Below are positions 62,607 to 64,000 of a stretch of DNA of 64,000 bases, one piece after another. Source of the stretch: Planctomycetota bacterium (GTDB lineage: Bacteria > Planctomycetota > UBA1135). The notes under the pieces are model-generated. The model was given only the letters and a program-made list of their open reading frames with translations, was not told where the DNA came from and ran no database searches. The number at the start of each line of letters is the position of its first letter. Within the stretch, counting starts at the first letter, position 1. Location: assembly GCA_004295085.1 (NCBI GenBank), contig SHNF01000002.1:248001-312000 (forward strand), written 5' to 3'. The position numbers and the translations under genes were made by a program.

Positions 62607-62939
62607 ATGACCTTCGTCGTCTGCGAGCCCTGCATCGGCACCAAGGATCACGCGTGCGTGGATGTCTGCCCCGTGGAATGCTTCTACGAAGATCCGGAGC
62701 TGCTCGTCATCCACCCGGGCGAGTGCATCGACTGCGCGGCCTGCGAGCCCGAGTGTCCGGTGGACGCCATCTTCGCCGAGGACGACGTGCCGGAGCAGTG
62801 GAAGAGCTACACCGAGCGCAACGCCGCGCCCTTCGAGAAGGATCCGCCGCCGGTGGCCCCCATGCGCAAGGACTGGGAGGCGCAGCGCAATACTCCCGGC
62901 ACGGAGGCCTACAAGTACTACCAGAAGTACAAGAAGTAA
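62607..62939 (+). CDS. 7Fe-type ferredoxin
   Basis: This 110-residue protein has two cluster motifs: Cys9-x7-Cys17-x3-Cys21-Pro (3Fe-4S type) and Cys40-x2-Cys43-x2-Cys46-x3-Cys50-Pro (4Fe-4S). The C-terminal extension is typical of FdxA-type 7Fe ferredoxins. GGAGG lies just before the ATG. It is a cytoplasmic electron carrier. It could supply electrons to the benzoyl-CoA reductase, but it is 19 kb away on the other strand, and Thauera uses a 2[4Fe-4S] ferredoxin, so this link is only a possibility. Confidence 0.9.
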   Translation: MTFVVCEPCIGTKDHACVDVCPVECFYEDPELLVIHPGECIDCAACEPECPVDAIFAEDDVPEQWKSYTERNAAPFEKDPPPVAPMRKDWEAQRNTPGTEAYKYYQKYKK

Positions 62940-62951
62940 GCCGGCAGCGGG

Positions 62952-63485
62952 TTACCTGGAGTCGAGCTGCGCAGGCACGACGGGCAGCAGCAGATAGTGC
63001 ACGCGCGCGTTGATCGGCTCCACGCCGTCCGGCTGGCGCACCTGCGCCCGGATCTTCCATCCCTCCGGCGTGCGCTCCTTCGCGACGACCGCGCCGCCGC
63101 CGGCCGTGGCGCCGCTCTCCACGGCACCGAGGAACAGCAGCCAGTCCGCCGGAGCGCGGGAAGGCGGGCGCACCAGGTCTCCATCCTTGGCGACCCCGGT
63201 CGCGGCGCCGGCGAGCATGGACGCCAGCGCATCCTCCAGCTTCTGCAGGTCCTCGTTGGCCCTGCGGATCACACCCTCGACCTGCCGCTCGGCGAACTGC
63301 CGCTCGACGGTGTTCGGGATCAGCACGAAGTTGGAAAGCGCGGACAAGCCGACGGCGGCGGCCAGAAGCGTCCCGAAGAGCCAGCGCAGGTGCGCCTGCC
63401 GCTCCTCCAGCCGCGCGATCTTCTCGCGCAGATCGTTCACGGTGCGCTCAGCGCCTGGTTTCTCCTCGCCCGGAATCTCAGTCAT
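62952..63485 (-). CDS. Membrane-anchored hypothetical protein with coiled coil
   Basis: This 177-residue protein is read from the ATG at 63485. It has a coiled coil (VNDLREKIARLEERQAHL, about 16-33), one membrane helix (WLFGTLLAAAVGLSALSNFVL), then a soluble domain with DWLLFLGAVESGA and a C-terminal beta part. An in-frame extension to 63611 is possible but unlikely. It converges on the ferredoxin gene with 12 bp between. Function unknown. Confidence 0.5.
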   Translation of the reverse strand: MTEIPGEEKPGAERTVNDLREKIARLEERQAHLRWLFGTLLAAAVGLSALSNFVLIPNTVERQFAERQVEGVIRRANEDLQKLEDALASMLAGAATGVAKDGDLVRPPSRAPADWLLFLGAVESGATAGGGAVVAKERTPEGWKIRAQVRQPDGVEPINARVHYLLLPVVPAQLDSR

Positions 63486-63725
63486 CGCGATGCTCAGCCA
63501 GATGCCGCCGATGTCGAAAAGCGCCAATCCCCTACGGAGCCGTTCCCGGACACTGCGGATGCGGCCCCACGCCTGGAGGGCGGCGCGGACAAGACATGCA
63601 TGAGAACGCACTCACGATACCGGACCCGGCCGGGGCCGACAAGAGCGCCGCCAGGACGGTCCGTGAGCCACAACCGGCGCTTGCTGACGACGCCGGTGCC
63701 GAGCTGTCATGCTGCCCGCCGCCGC

Positions 63726-64000
63726 ATGCGCGACCTCCGTTCCGCCGCCTCGTCCCTCCGCCTGGAGGCGGAGGCTCGCGCGTGCCGGATCCTGGCGGAG
63801 GAACTGGCGCGGGCTGCGCAGCGTTTTCCGGAAGTGGCGGCACGACTTCCGCCGGTCGAGCTCGCAGTGTCCGGGCGGATGACGCTCGCGCTGGCCACGG
63901 CACGCTGCTTCCGGCGGGACGGGAAGTCGCTGGCGCCCCGCATCACGATCAGCCGGCTTGCCCTGTTGGCGCTGGGCCCGGAGCGGCTGCGCGACACCCT
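63726..64000 (+). CDS. Partial gene, possibly a SprT-like metalloprotease
   Basis: The frame is open from the ATG at 63726 to the window end (~91 codons), with a possible GTG at 63663. It reads helices rich in Ala/Arg/Glu, then VELAVSGRMTLALATARCF and ITISRLALLALGPERLRDT. This resembles the part of SprT-like domains that precedes the HExxH motif, which would lie just beyond the edge. Identification is tentative. Confidence 0.4.
   Translation, partial: MRDLRSAASSLRLEAEARACRILAEELARAAQRFPEVAARLPPVELAVSGRMTLALATARCFRRDGKSLAPRITISRLALLALGPERLRDT

Overview
The window is a GC-rich bacterial chromosome segment. It is probably from a Planctomycetota-like lineage, which I infer from gene content and not from a marker gene. 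The hints are a Ser/Thr kinase-TPR protein, Tat-exported Gfo/Idh/MocA oxidoreductase, G8/FG-GAP, HAF-repeat and beta-helix secreted proteins that share a C-terminal beta-domain, a DUF3175 protein, a carboxypeptidase-regulatory-domain protein and an ECF sigma remnant. There are no rRNA or tRNA genes and no CRISPR array.

Region 1 (1-17.1 kb) is mobile-element-rich. The window opens in the end of an IS66-type element, followed by an orphan toxin tip with its overlapping immunity-like gene. Two tandem copies of a G8-protein/FG-GAP-protein gene pair follow. One G8 copy is reduced to its last ~65 codons, fused to a broken IS256-family transposase. Between the copies lie palindromic repeats and a complete IS66 element (6482-8956) with an 8-bp target duplication. 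Next come a carboxypeptidase-regulatory-like membrane protein, an IS1-like element with inverted repeats (13240-14434) that has cut off a GH57 glycoside hydrolase, a short internally deleted relative of that element (15537-15715), a Cys-Ser repeat secreted protein, and an IS630 fragment.

Region 2 (17.1-36.1 kb) holds an MFS transporter, two SAM methyltransferases, a beheaded Ser/Thr kinase with TPRs, a coupled pair encoding a 1501-aa beta-rich protein and a 329-aa membrane-active-looking protein, a DUF4397 protein, a beta-helix protein with an (AG)16 tract in its leader, a 5'-truncated FG-GAP gene, and two small lipoproteins.

Region 3 (36.1-44.0 kb) is the metabolic highlight. It is a tightly overlapping operon, had-oah-dch-bcrC-bcrB-bcrA-bcrD-SDR, encoding an ATP-dependent (class I) benzoyl-CoA reductase and the three following enzymes. 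Together they convert benzoyl-CoA to 3-hydroxypimelyl-CoA. The operon has its own AT-rich promoter and is insulated by a perfect 14-bp hairpin. A 7Fe-type ferredoxin gene lies 19 kb away (62607).

Region 4 (44.1-64 kb) holds a VOC protein, then lspA, an lgt-like gene with a long extra C-terminal domain and an 872-aa protein with a cysteine-free thioredoxin-like end, all on one strand. Then come a beta-helix/HAF/HAF operon, pirin, conserved hypotheticals, the Tat Gfo/Idh/MocA protein, a large Asp-box propeller-like protein, the ferredoxin, and a partial gene leaving the window.
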